64,000 bases of DNA from Apiospora phragmitis. Lineage: Eukaryota; Ascomycota; Sordariomycetes; Amphisphaeriales; Apiosporaceae. The position numbers and the translations under genes were made by a program. The stretch spans positions 6,262,001 to 6,326,000 of the forward strand of contig JAQQWL010000011.1 in assembly GCA_038363925.1 (NCBI GenBank), read 5' to 3'. The notes below the pieces were generated by a model. The model did no database searches and had not been told where the DNA came from. It saw only the letters and a list, made by a program, of their open reading frames with translations. This document shows positions 25,582-36,287 of this stretch, piece after piece. Position 1 is the first letter of the stretch. Every line of letters begins with the position of its first letter.

Positions 25582-27234
25582 ATGGTGTTACTTCGGTTCA
25601 CATTGAGCGAGGAAGGCGTCAACGCTCTACGTGATGCACTGGCCTGTCTGAACAAATTCAGTGACGAAGTCTCACTTGAGGCCAAGAGGGATAAGGTGTG
25701 TTTGATCGAGAGTCTCGCATTTCTACCGAACCTCCAGAAGCTGACTCGGAGTTCTCCTAGTTGGTTTTCACTGCACTGAACTCATCCAAGTCCGCATACG
25801 CTGCCTTCTCTTTCATCACGAACAGATTCTTTTCGAAATACCAATATGAGGGCGTAGCTCAAAACCGCGAGAAGTTCTTCTGCAAGCTCTACAATAGGGT
25901 AAGATAAATTTGTCTTCTTTTTCTCGGCCAGCACTCTTGCAAAAGTCCAGTTCTAAAGTCCTATCCAGGCCTTGTTATCCTTGTTCCGTGCTCGCACCGG
26001 AGACTCTCTACACGATCCTGAGAAGGGTGGTTCTGTCATTGAGAGATGCGATGTCGCCGTTGAAGACGAAGCCGGGAAGAAAAGCAGATTCATCGTCAAG
26101 ATCGCTTGCAGAAATGGTGAGATTCGTTCCAGCGACTCGTCCTGTGCACTGGCTTACATCGTTCTTAGGCATGACGACGAAGTACCGACTGCCGTTCGAA
26201 GTGAGCCCACCTGTTCATGCCAAGTTTGACAAGGATGAAGCAATTCATTCGTGGACCATTTCGTCTCGAACGTTGCGACAACTCATGGACCACTTTGGAC
26301 CCGGCATAGAATATTTGGATATTCACTCCGAAGATGACTCGACGGTCAACTTTACCTGTTTCACTGAGAAGGTGGCCAGCGGTGATGGTGAGTCTCCAAG
26401 ACGACATCCCGGTACATCTTACTTATACTCCAAACAGAAGTGTTAAAGAAGCCACTGCACACGTCCATCGCCGTCGAGAAGGAAGAGTTTGATAGTTTCG
26501 ATGTTTCCGAAGACAAACTGCATATTGTCGTCAGTGTCAAAGATTTTCGTGCCATCACACAGCATGCAGCGTTTCTTGGGAGCGAGGTATCTGCTCAGTA
26601 TTCCATGCCGTCGCGTCCAATGCAAATACGCTACGATGGCGATGGAGTGAAGTGCGAATTCCTTCTTATGACAGTTGGAGAGCGAGGAGCGCCAGGCCAG
26701 CGAACGAAGAAGACTCGAGCAGGGGCAAGGTCTGCACCCCGAGCCCAGCAACTCGAGGCTGCTACTAGTAGGGCAACCTCCAATGCACCTACGCCTGCTC
26801 CTCGGCCCACGCCCGCAACAAGACGTGAGCAAATGCCGTCACTGCGGCCAACGGCGCCCGTCAAAGCCAAAGACCCCCTCCGGCCACTCTTGATCATGAG
26901 TCTCTTTTCGTACCTCAAGATGACGACTACCAGTGGGAGCCAGTCCGAATGAATGAGGACGAGGATGAAGAAGAGGGAGATGCCAGACTTGAATGGGATG
27001 CTAGTGACCGACCCGTAAGTACTGACTAAGTCAACCCATTATTGAATTGATCGCTGACAAACTCAGAATCCATCTGCAGTAAAGATGAGCTCGGTAATCG
27101 CCAATCAAACTGCGCAACGCAGAGGCCCCGGCCCCGGCCCCGATAACAGCGTAGAGCCAGACCAAGCCTTGTCATATCTCGAACCAACTCAGCGTCTTTC
27201 ACAGGCTCGACAGTTTGGCCTATTTAATGATTGA
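25582..27234 (+). CDS. rad9: DNA damage checkpoint clamp subunit Rad9
   Basis: Six exons: 25582-25695, 25761-25898, 25969-26116, 26169-26387, 26438-27014, 27067-27234; introns of 65, 70, 52, 50 and 52 nt. The N-terminal ~280 residues match the Rad9 PCNA-like fold: MVLLRFTLSEEGVNALRDAL, ACLNKFSDEVSLEAK, NRFFSKYQYEGV, TCFTEKVASGD. The variable tail ends in a motif typical of fungal Rad9 (LFVPQDDYQWEPVRMN, acidic run, then QRLSQARQFGLFND). Rad9 joins Rad1 and Hus1 in the 9-1-1 ring loaded at damaged DNA to activate the ATR-type kinase; it acts in the nucleus. The frame needs one extra base in the C run 26874-26878 to join the tail to the rest. It is convergent with the RCC1-like gene, 185 bp apart. 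Confidence 0.92.
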
Positions 27235-27419
27235 GCCATGTTGTTGTCCTGTGGCTTTATGTTTTCAGACATTGGCTTGTTACTTGGGCTTCCCGCATTC
27301 GATTTAAAAATAGCCGCCGTGGTCCCTCCGACTATCTGGTTGATCGGTTGTGCAACTACCTACGAGCTTATTATGGTCCCCGCGAATTTTGGAGTTGTTG
27401 TGGAGGACGCCTGTTGACC

Positions 27420-28558
27420 TCAGAGGTGCAAGCCCTCTGCGTGTATGTAGACCCAGCTAGTTGCACATCCTGCTCCAATCGCTGTAATTTGAGAACCTCC
27501 AGGGAGAAAATCCCCTGACGCAATGACATTCCATCGCCCCTTGACAACCCCCGATGGGCCATCTCTCTGTGGTCCGCAGTTCCCGTGTTCTCCCCATCCC
27601 AGGAGATAACCTCGTTGCTATCAGTTACCGCGACTGAGTGCTCGCTCCCCGCGACGAATTTCGTAATTTTAGGCAGATACGACGGAGGCAATTGACCGTG
27701 CTCATCACGCCCCCAGGCTGTAAGAGTACCGTCTTCCCCGAGGACGAAGATATCACCCCAGCCTCCATCCACCGTATTCCATCTGGGTGTTTCTGACGGT
27801 GCCTTGGATTTTAAGCCCCATTTGTCTGGTCCTAACACTAAAACTCTTCCTTCCGTGGATTCCCCGAAGAGACAGGTGGTGTATTGTCCGCACACGGCAT
27901 TGACGACTTTAAAGTCTACGCCGCTGCTACTTCCGATCTTACATGGAGCACAGTTGATTATTGGTGCCGGTGGTGCTCCGTCATCAAGCGCGACTGCTTG
28001 ACCTAGTTGGCCTTTCCTGCCGTTGCCCCACCCATATGCGTCCCCATTATCCAGCACAGCAACGATATGTGCCATGCCGCTTACAAGATGCGTGACCTCG
28101 GTGCCTTCGGGAGGGAAACCCGGTATCAGCTTGGGCTCCACGATTCCGCTGGCCTCAAAACCCAGCTGCCCCTGTTCGCCGGTCCCACAGCTGTACACTT
28201 TGCGGGCCTTTCCCTGCTCATCTCTCACAACGCAAGTGGTGCTGTCCCAGGTGCAGGCGATATGTGCAATAGGCCCAAGAGTTTCCGACTCGGCAAGGAT
28301 CAGTTCCTCAAACTGGGCATTGTCCGCAGTTGATATGGTGGTGATCCCGCAGGCTCCTTTGGATGAGTCGCCGCTCCAGTAGGCCTTGCCGGACTCGGTG
28401 AGAATGACCGTGTGGTTCCCACCTGCGGAGATTTTGACGATGGGCTCTGATGGTGGCTCACAGTGGAAGAGAACTGGTTTCGGCACCGATACGTCCTCTT
28501 TGTGTCCAATACCCAACTGTCCCGACCCATTCGAGCCGAGAGCAAATAAGCCAGCCAT
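27420..28558 (-). CDS. RCC1-repeat protein (ATS1-like)
   Basis: Intronless, about 379 aa after correction. Starts MAGLFALGSNGSGQLGIGHK. RCC1-type blades are repeated: VKISAGGNHTVILTESGKAY, VYSCGTGEQGQLGF, LVSGMAHIVAVLDNGDAYGW, GNGRKGQLGQ, ITKFVAGSEHSVAVTD. This fits a seven-bladed propeller of the size of yeast ATS1 rather than RCC1 itself, so a nucleotide-exchange role is not shown; ATS1 has been linked to tubulin and tRNA-modification pathways. Without correction the frame diverges after NEVISW; one extra base in the C run 27598-27600 restores WGWGEHGNCGP and a normal end (AEGLHL) with stop at 27420-27422. It is divergent from the prephenate dehydrogenase gene. Confidence 0.88.
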
Positions 28559-29048
28559 GCTGCTAGAGGCCGTGTTTGAATATCAAAATCAATGCCGATA
28601 AGAGAGGAGCAGAGATGAAGGGTGTCCGAATATTTGTGATAGCAGAACTCTTTACAAATTCCAATGCAGAGCCGTCGTCGGGTATGGGCAGATACCTATG
28701 TAAGAGGTACCTGGATTAGGTACCCGTCATTGAACGGAGCTGGATGCCGCAGTTCTTCCGAATGTTCGAGCCCCACCCAACCGGTGAGTCCCGCCCAAAG
28801 CTAGAAATTTTGACACTTCAAAAAGGCTTGGAATTTTCTGCTCTTCCCGACTCTTCACCTTTTCTTCCTCATTCCTCCTTCTCAAACACTTCTCCAAAGT
28901 GCCCGCCTTTGATACACCAGTAAGGTTGCGGCGCTCTAAAAGAATGTGAGATTCGATGCTTCAATCAAGAACTTGATTCTGATATTGTTGCATACGCTAC
29001 GGTGACCTTTTCGCACACCAACCAGCAACTTTCCCTCGACGTCTGAAA
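28559..29048. promoter_or_regulatory. Shared divergent promoter region, RCC1-like gene and tyr1
   Basis: 490 bp between divergent start codons. CT-rich tract at 28850-28910 just upstream of the tyr1 start is typical of fungal 5' leaders. No specific operator recognised. Confidence 0.5.
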
Positions 29049-30887
29049 ATGGCGACTACGAAAGCTGAGGTGCCGTCAGACATGGCGAGCTTCACTGTGG
29101 GAATAATAGGCATGGGCGACATGGGCAAGATGTATGCTCGGAGGCTCAGTGATGCTGGCTGGAGGTAACGCTCGCCCTACCCTGTGGTGGTGATTCTCTG
29201 TTTTTTCAGCGCAGCGGAAGGACCTCCGAGAAGCACGTTTGGTAAGTCTACACAATTCCCTTCTTTCCCTCCCCATTGCAATGATGACTTGAGTGCATTT
29301 GGCTCGAGCATTGTCGGCAGCTGGGCGGATCAGCCATTCTGGCCCCGTCTAAGTTGTTGGCTTTCCATGATGTAAATTCTCAGCTACCTTAATTTTTTCT
29401 TGTCTGAAGCAAAGCAAACCCCCAAAACCTGCTAGGAATGCTCTTCTGGCCTCATTGCTAACGCGCATTCTCCTGCAGGCTAATGATCACGTACTACCGA
29501 CCAGAATCGTTGCATGCGATAGAGAAGAATTCTACGAGACGTTGAAGGAGGAGTTTGCCAGCAGGGTACATTATCCAATAGTAATATCATCTCAGAATTA
29601 TGCTGAGAGACTGTCCAGAACAATGTCCAAATCTTGCGTAATGGCCATCTCGTATCCAGAACCAGCGACTACATTATTTACAGCGTAGAGGCTGCTGCCA
29701 TTGATCGTGTCGTCGCGCAATACGGCCCATGTAAGACCGCACCTTGTACTGTTCGCTTTATCGCACAACTCATCCTAAGCAATGCCATGACTAGCTACGA
29801 AGCTCGGTGCCATTGTAGGAGGCCAGACCTCTTGTAAAGATCCCGAGATCAAGGCATTCGAGGCCCGCCTACCCGAAGACGTCGACATCGTATCCTGCCA
29901 CTCGCTTCATGGCCCACGTGTCGATCCTCGGGATCAACCGCTAGTATGACCCCTGCATACCGCCTTCGTTTGCGTAGCTAAGCGACGACATCTCAACAGG
30001 TCATCATCAAACATCGAAGCTCGCCCGCCTCGGCCCAGAAGGTCGAAACCATCCTTAGTTGCCTCAACAGCAAGATCGTCTACCTGACTGCCCACGAGCA
30101 TGACCGCATCACGGCCGACACGCAGGCTGTCACGCACGCCGCCTTTCTGTCCATGGGCAAGGCTTGGCATGCATCTCAGGAGTTCCCCTGGGAGGGTGCT
30201 CGTTATGTGGGCGGTATTGAGAACGTCAAGATCAACCTCATGCTGCGCATCTACAGTCAGAAGTGGCACGTCTACGCCGGCCTCGCCATTCTCAACCCGG
30301 AGGCGCGCAAGCAGATCGCCCAGTACGCCGAGAGCACCACGGACCTGTACAAGCTGATGTTGGGGGGTCACCTCGAGGAGCTGCGGGCGCGCGTCTACAA
30401 CGCGCGCGACCGCGTCTTCGGGCACGCGGGCGAGGTGCGCTGGGAGGCCGAGCCGCTGCTGCGCGACGAGGTGCTCGACCAGTTCAGCCTCGGCAAGATG
30501 CCCGAGTCCCTGCTGCCCAACAACCACCTGTCGCTGCTGGCCATGGTGGACTGCTGGTCGGCGCTGGGCATCGTGCCGTACGACCACATGATCTGCTCGA
30601 CGCCGCTCTTCCGCCTCTGGTTGGGGGTCACCGAGACCCTCTTCCGCAATGAGCAGCGCCTCGACGAGGCCATCCGCGTCGCCATCGACGACAACACCTT
30701 CCGCAGCGACGACCTCGAGTTCACCTTCGCCGCCCGCGGCTGGGCCGAGTGCGTCTCCCTCGGCCACTTCGAGACGTGGCGCGAGCGCTTCCAGGCCACG
30801 GCGGCCTTCTTCGAGCCCCGGATCGCCGAGGCCATGGAGGTCGGCAACGCCATGGTCAAGGCCGTGTTGGAGAGCACGAAGAAATAG
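29049..30887 (+). CDS. tyr1: Prephenate dehydrogenase (NADP+), tyrosine biosynthesis
   Basis: Exons 29049-29164, 29505-29565, 29619-29730, 29795-29943, 30000-30887; introns of 340, 53, 64 and 56 nt; 441 aa, close to the yeast Tyr1 length. The nucleotide-binding loop is VGIIGMGDMGKMYARRL (GxGxMG at residues 21-26). IVACDRE follows the first intron, then SVEAAAIDRVVAQYGP, GAIVGGQTS and the catalytic-site segment VSCHSLHGP. The C-terminal helical domain has TADTQAVTHAAFLSMGKAW and YVGGIENVKINLMLRIYSQK. The enzyme oxidatively decarboxylates prephenate to 4-hydroxyphenylpyruvate in the cytosol. The last exon is visibly more GC-rich than the upstream ones. Intron 1 is unusually long and holds a candidate alternative exon. 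Confidence 0.93.
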
Positions 30888-31541
30888 GCGCGTTCAAGAA
30901 ATTGGTTACTTGACTCGGAAGGTCTGTTACGTGATTATTTCCACATTCATAACGATAAACGACCATAGGTGAAACGAGATACTGAAAAGGAGGGAAAGGG
31001 AGGAACAACACCAAAAGACCTTCACTCGGCCTATATAACAAGTAAGCGGAGGGGTTTCCCGGCACGCGGGTCCTTCTATACATAACCATCGGGATCACGC
31101 GGTTTGTTTTCAGTCAGGATTGGTCAATTGTGCAAAATATGAAAGCTCAGAGTTTTCTGTGGTACCATTTATCTACACTCCCATTCAAGATATGGACATA
31201 CAGGGGAATGAAAAAAAAATTGTCGTAGCACAACCGGGAGCGTACCAAAAGCGCAAGCCAAAAAGGGGTGTTCCTGTACGAAGGTAGAGAAGTGAAAATT
31301 CGCAAAAGTCTGGGTAGGGGTTCGTTTTGTTTCCACCTTCATTTTCAATCTGGATAAGTCGTGAGCGTTCATAAACCATTGCCCTAATTCCCTATCCTGA
31401 ACCAACTCCCCCGAAATCCAAGTTTGGCCCTCTCTGCGACCACTTGCATTCGTGAGCAACACTCGCGGGTCGCGAGAAGAGGTTTTGTCGTTCTCATGAC
31501 TTCAAACCAGAGCCTGTCCGTAGACTGAATTCTGCGCCCAC
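30888..31541. other. Intergenic region between convergent genes
   Basis: 3' flanks of tyr1 (+) and the PTGKGK-repeat gene (-). No coding signal; short AT-rich tracts near 30930-30960 and 31130-31160. Confidence 0.45.
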
Positions 31542-32223
31542 CTAGAAGCGATTTCCAGAAGGAACTACTGGGGCACCTGTGGGAGTGGCCTTGCCTGTAG
31601 GTACGACAGGCGGGGACGCAGAAGCCTTGCTATATCATGGTGTCAGTAATCAGGGAGACAGCTAGACGATGAAGCAAAAAGTATAAGGGTGATCGACTAA
31701 CCCAGTCGGTGCAGGCCCCTTGCCCTTTCCGGTCGGTGGTGGCGGGGGAGCCGGACCCTTCCTATATTGCCAATGTAAGCTGTCTGGTGGTTCTCTGTTC
31801 AGGGCAAGTCTTGAAGGGATATCGGAAGATGGCTTACCCAGTAGGTATCCGTCTCTTGTCCAGAGTGGTCTTACCCTTGCCTGTAGGGGTGGCTTTGCCT
31901 TCATAACACCACGTTAAGTGTTGTAATCAAGGGGGGAGTGCTCAAAAGGTCACGCATACTTACCAGTGGGAGTAGCTTTACCCTTTCCTGGCGGGGTGGC
32001 TTTACCCTTGCCTGTCGGAATAACACCAAATGGCACAGAAGGCGTAGGGACTGCAGGGTACTTTTGAGACAGCGAGCGGTTAGTTGGGGGGTGGAAGTCT
32101 TGCTGCCCTTTCTCGGGCTTCGAGTGACTACTCACGGGTAGGGGCAACGTCATATGCGGCTGGCACAGCCAGACCGACATGTACCAGCGGAGCCGCGAGC
32201 AAGACGTGCAGGAGACGAGTCAT
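31542..32223 (-). CDS. Small secreted protein with PTGKGK repeats
   Basis: Five exons: 32136-32223, 31964-32050, 31838-31898, 31702-31761, 31542-31629; introns 85, 65, 76, 72 and 72 nt, less one (four introns: 85, 65, 76, 72). Product 127 aa. It starts with a signal peptide (MTRLLHVLLAAPLVHVGLAV, cleavage near VPA-A). The mature part is built of Gly-Lys repeats: IPTGKGKATPPGKGKATPTG, GKATPTGKGKTT, GKGPAPPPPPTGKGKGPAPT, VVPTGKATPTG. Every intron interrupts the same Gly codon after PT, so each exon is a repeat unit. One Kex2-like LDKRR lies in exon 3. I know no family; a secreted cell-wall or effector-type protein is inference. A minus-strand TATATAAGG at 32332-32340 lies about 110 bp upstream of the start. 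Confidence 0.72.
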
Positions 32224-32331
32224 GGCTGTTTGGATGTGTGGGAGTGTCTTTGAAGGGACAATGTTCTGGTAGTACTTAGAGAAGCCTGGGTTGCAAGATC
32301 AGAACTGTCCATTCAGCGACGGCTGCTACGC

Positions 32332-32340
32332 CTTATATAA
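32332..32340 (-). promoter_or_regulatory. TATA box of the PTGKGK-repeat gene
   Basis: TATATAAGG on the minus strand, about 110 bp upstream of the start codon at 32223, at a usual distance for a fungal core promoter. Confidence 0.5.
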
Positions 32341-32417
32341 CCAACGGACTCTTCTTCCCCCTGTGAATCTCCCTGCCCCTTTTCCTCCCTCGTAGCACAA
32401 ATTCAGAGCCCTTCTAG

Positions 32418-32912
32418 TCATAAGCTCGGATTTGTGCGACATGGCTCAACAGGGGAGACCAGTATCAACTCCTGTCTCTCGAGATGGAGGCAGGGAGGCT
32501 CCAAATGAAGCAATTTGGAGACATGGAAATTCGCCCGACGACCCCGTAGACCCTGGCGATACTTGAACTTGGTATACTGGAAAACATCCAAGAGGGACTT
32601 GCCATATGAAGCAGCGTACATTGGTGATGTGCCTTGGCGGAATATGTCTGCCCACTGAACCTGGTTTCCTCGGCTCAGCATTGGCTTTCGTGGCTGCGGG
32701 ACATCACAGTCCGTCCTGTTACAGAAGCCTGCATGTGCCCCGGAAGGGATCTTGATTAATGGCAATGACGATCGGTCGACATACAGACGCTTGGCATGGG
32801 GGGTTATCATCCCTGTTTGCGTGTGTACGGTAATATACTGTGCTCTTACTTGCCCGGTATGATGCCACAGTCTTGTCGATACAAGTCCCTGGGTATACAA
32901 CATACCATGCAT
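32418..32912 (-). pseudogene. Possible ankyrin-type protein remnant
   Basis: A 164-codon open frame with no sensible start context. WADIFRQGTSPMYAASYGK followed by SLLDVFQYTKF resembles the linker and first ankyrin unit common in fungal ankyrin/F-box proteins. The repeats do not continue and no splice-linked exons are visible, so a decayed fragment is more likely than a gene. It could also be chance. I rate this low. Confidence 0.3.
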
Positions 32913-33698
32913 GATTCAGATGGGTAGCCGTAGATCTAATTGTCCGAATTGCCGTAAAGGGATTCCTATATTTACATCTCGATGGATATTATTCCGAGCC
33001 GCTTATTATTAAGACTATATCTCGATTGCTCTAGTGTCTCCTCTATATTACTGACGGTGAAACCAGGGACCGACCATACCGTGACCCGGAGGAGGGGAGT
33101 ATTTCAGTCCACTAATCGCAGCGCCGAGACGCAAGGTGATACAAGCGAGGAACCAAGCTTTTCGCCATGTACCCAAGGCAGCAGACTTACGGCGCAACAT
33201 TCCTCGACGCCCATTGCGCGACTACTTCCGGTCCTTGCCAAGTACAGAAAAGCCACCCATCTATATCTCGCATTTTCAGGCACATATTGATTAGCGCCAC
33301 CGCATCGCAGTGTATCACGCATGAAATGATAGATGTGTACATCGACTGGGTTTGCTTAAACACATTGTTACATTTTAGGCTATCTATCTCCAAACGCCAA
33401 AAGATCGACAAATATTGATCTGAGTGCCTACGACGTCCACACATTCTTGTCCTATTGGATGGGGTGACTCAACACCCAGAGCACGTAACTCCTGGTTAGC
33501 TGCTCGTCACAGGAAGACCTGACATGGGCATGTCTGGTACTCATTAGATTCGGAGAGATTCGATGGGTTCCCCGTAAGGACATAGATGCGAAGTCTGCAA
33601 GGCCGGGGCAAAAGTGAGCAGCAAATAGGATCTGTGCAGAGGCGGTGGGCCGGTAGAACACATCGGCTCTATGTCTGTGTATGTGCGTGTTCTGCTCT
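32913..33698. other. Intergenic region
   Basis: No supported gene; slightly AT-rich around 32940-33060 and 33300-33420. Probably the 3' flank of the NmrA-like gene. Confidence 0.4.
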
Positions 33699-34634
33699 CT
33701 ACTTGCTCCGGAAAGCGCTCGTCGTCGAGAGCCACTGCTCCATGGTCATCAAATCAGGGTGCTCTTTGCGCCGCTCCTTGATGTCTGCTTTGTACCCGTC
33801 GGTCGCGAACCAGCCAATCATGAGCCTGAGCTCCGAGACCATGTACGTGAGGACACTGCCCATGAACCAGAAGGTGACGGGGGTCGTGTGGCCCGTCGCG
33901 TTGAGGAACGAGTTGTCCATCTCCTCGACAGTGAGCTCGTCTCCGGCCAGTCCGACGGCGCGCTGGTTCCACGTGTCGGGGCCGCTGAAGGCCTTGGCCG
34001 CGAACACGCCAATGTCGTGCACGGCCACCCACTGGTTCGACTTGTCCGTCTTCAAGTGGTTCCGCAGGGCCGCCATGAAGACCTTGGTCGGGAACTCGGG
34101 CTTCAGGTTGTCCATGAAGGCGACGGGCCGGAGGATGGTCCAACCCATCTTCTCGCCCTGCTTGCCGGGCGACGTGACGTCGCGCAGGTACCGCTCGATG
34201 CGGTACTTGCTCTGGAAGTGCAGGATGGGCGTCGGGTTTTCCCAGGACGCCGCGTCGCCGCCGCGCTCCACGCTGCTGTAGACGAAGTGCTTGACGCCGT
34301 TCCGGATGGCCTCGTCGATGACTGCCTTGCCCTGGGCGACCTCGCTTTCGAGCGTGGCGCCCTGGTCCAGCGAGACCTGGACCGAGTAGACTCCCCAGAT
34401 GGGCTCCGAGTGCACTCGCTTCGCCTCTTGGAAGAGCGCGGGGACGTTGTCGAGGTTGCCCTGGACGAGCTTGATGGAGCTGGACTTGTCGGCCAGCGTC
34501 TTCGCCGACGCGCCCTTAGTATCACGCGTGACGGCGAGGATGGTAATATCGGACTGCTTCAGGGCCAAAAGAGCGTCGACGACGGCACCACCCTGTCGCC
34601 CCGTGGCGCCAGTTACTAAAATAGTGTGAGACAT
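33699..34634 (-). CDS. NmrA-like NAD(P)-binding protein
   Basis: Single exon, 311 aa from Met 34634 (MSHTILVTGATGRQGGAVVD); an in-frame Met at 34676 adds 14 residues before the conserved start and is less likely. TGATGRQGG at residues 8-16 is the glycine-rich NAD(P) loop of atypical short-chain dehydrogenases. LAVTRDTKGASAK follows strand 2, then VKHFVYSSVERGG and MGWTILRPVAFMDN as in NmrA/HSCARG proteins. The family senses NAD(P) redox state in gene regulation, and members within secondary-metabolite clusters act as reductases or isomerase-like enzymes. It is divergent from the SnoaL-like gene across 626 bp, which suggests co-regulation. Confidence 0.9.
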   Translation of the reverse strand: MSHTILVTGATGRQGGAVVDALLALKQSDITILAVTRDTKGASAKTLADKSSSIKLVQGNLDNVPALFQEAKRVHSEPIWGVYSVQVSLDQGATLESEVAQGKAVIDEAIRNGVKHFVYSSVERGGDAASWENPTPILHFQSKYRIERYLRDVTSPGKQGEKMGWTILRPVAFMDNLKPEFPTKVFMAALRNHLKTDKSNQWVAVHDIGVFAAKAFSGPDTWNQRAVGLAGDELTVEEMDNSFLNATGHTTPVTFWFMGSVLTYMVSELRLMIGWFATDGYKADIKERRKEHPDLMTMEQWLSTTSAFRSK

Positions 34635-35260
34635 GACGAGGTACGGCTGATCGTAAGATGACGACGGCGATGTCAAAGATGAGTGGATAGGTGGATTGGG
34701 GAGTGAACAAGAGAGATGCGATCACGCAAGACCAAGAGAGACCCCCCTTGGCGAGCTACTTGGCGGGCTATTAAGAAAAACCTAGTCAGCCGAGCATGAT
34801 GATGGTGATGATGATGATGATGATGCCCATCGGACTGGGTTGGAGAAGGTCCCTCGCTGCACGCACTTAATCAACAGTCTTACACAAGTCGAACTCTAAC
34901 CTACGGAGTGGGCTCCGTTGGCTCAGAGCGATGATCCCGCCCGCTTGGGTACACGGCCCGGACCTCTAGTCTCCCTTTTCTTTTTGCTTGGGATTATTAG
35001 AGTTGGTGTGGAGAGGAGTCGTGCCATCCCAAAGCCCGGCGGCCAGGCACTGTTATATGAGCTCAACCGTCAGATCCTGATCCTCTCAGCTGGCTCTAAA
35101 CCCGGTGGACAAAGACCATAATACCATGCTAGTGCGAGGAATAGGAGTCAGCAGCAGTAGCAGTCCTACAACTTATTCCATCTTCCTGTTCCTGCTTTCA
35201 TCCCTCAAACTATAGCGCCACCGAAAACTAAAGGGCTGTTGTCCATCCTCCATCACAACC
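34635..35260. promoter_or_regulatory. Divergent promoter region, NmrA-like and SnoaL-like genes
   Basis: 626 bp between divergent start codons. It includes a GAT microsatellite (34795-34825) and no open frame of note. Likely bidirectional control for the two cluster genes (inference). Confidence 0.5.
34795..34825. repeat. GAT microsatellite
   Basis: About ten GAT-type triplets with one interruption (GGT), in the divergent promoter. Confidence 0.9.
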
Positions 35261-35917
35261 ATGGACAATCCTTCCTCCACATTCACCCCGCCGTCGCAGC
35301 GCATCAAGACGGTCCACGACCTGCTGGACGGCTACCGCAGCCTCTCGGTGCCGACGCTGTTGGCGCCGCTGGCCGAGGACTTCCGGCACCGCGCGCTGCC
35401 CGCGAGCCTCGAGATGCCCGAGCGGGACCGGGCGGCGTTCGCGCAGCACGCGGCCGGCGTCTTCGGCCTGTTCGACGCCTTCGAGATGGTGCCGCAGGCG
35501 GTGCATGAGGACGCGGCGGCCAACGTCGTCGTCGTGCACGCGCTGATGCGCGGCGTCATGAAGAAGAAGCAGCAGCAGCAGGTCGACTGGCGCAACGAGT
35601 GCGTCCTGCTGATCCGCCTGTCCGCCGACGGCGCCCGCGTGCGCGAGATCGCCGAGTTCGTCGACAGCGCCAAGGCCGTTGAGATGCGCCGCAAGCACGC
35701 CCCGGGCGTCTTTGGCAAGGCGGGCGGCGCCCTCGCCGGCGTGCGCCTCTCGACGCTGGTGGCGGGCTTCAGCCAGATCGTCGTGGTGTGTGCCACATAC
35801 CACGCGGTGAGTTTGGGATTCTCGTGGTGGTTCAATTTGGGGTCGAGTTCCAGCTCGGTCAGCACTACGCCTTCATCTCAGGAAATAGCTTGGGCATCGT
35901 TAACACCTAATATATAA
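35261..35917 (+). CDS. SnoaL-like / NTF2-fold small protein
   Basis: 218 aa if unspliced. IKTVHDLLDGYRSLSVPTLL, APLAEDFRHRALPASLEMPE and VREIAEFVDSAKAVEMR have the pattern of SnoaL-like (NTF2-fold) domain proteins, which serve as polyketide cyclases, epoxide hydrolase-like enzymes or pathway accessory proteins. The first ~165 residues are GC-rich coding sequence; the last ~40 after YHA differ in composition. A GTGAGT donor lies at that point (about 35808), so the true C-terminus may be a different downstream exon; acceptors at CAG near 35955 and 36042 are possible. Its neighbours are tailoring enzymes. Confidence 0.72.
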   Translation: MDNPSSTFTPPSQRIKTVHDLLDGYRSLSVPTLLAPLAEDFRHRALPASLEMPERDRAAFAQHAAGVFGLFDAFEMVPQAVHEDAAANVVVVHALMRGVMKKKQQQQVDWRNECVLLIRLSADGARVREIAEFVDSAKAVEMRRKHAPGVFGKAGGALAGVRLSTLVAGFSQIVVVCATYHAVSLGFSWWFNLGSSSSSVSTTPSSQEIAWASLTPNI

Positions 35918-36287
35918 GGTTCTTAATTAATAATATAATGTACTTGACCATACAGGGAGTGAGCTTGTGGCAACGTGAGATGCTCTATTGCCTAACATGT
36001 CTATACTTATTTCGATATAATACTGAAATGATCAATTCTAACAGTAATTAACCACTATGATTCTATGAATTTACTATAGTTGCAACCTGAATGACTTGAT
36101 CGGCAGTCATTATGACTTTATATAGTACACTAAACCCCTGCTTTCCATCTCGTAAGCAATGCATTATCCAATTTTGTTCCAAAGTCTCCTCCTCTCGGTC
36201 GAACAAGCCTTTGGCCACCCCAAAGATAGGGGACACCTCCCCAGTTCCACCTTACCATCTCATTCCTGAGCGCAGCACACACGCCAT
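35918..36287. other. Intergenic, AT-rich
   Basis: 370 bp between convergent genes, AT-rich from 35920 to 36110. May hold a final exon of the SnoaL-like gene. No other coding signal. Confidence 0.4.

Noticed and set aside
28740..28800. B-box-like GTTCGAGCCCC suggesting a tRNA
   Set aside because: No A-box or cloverleaf pairing in the surrounding 100 bases.
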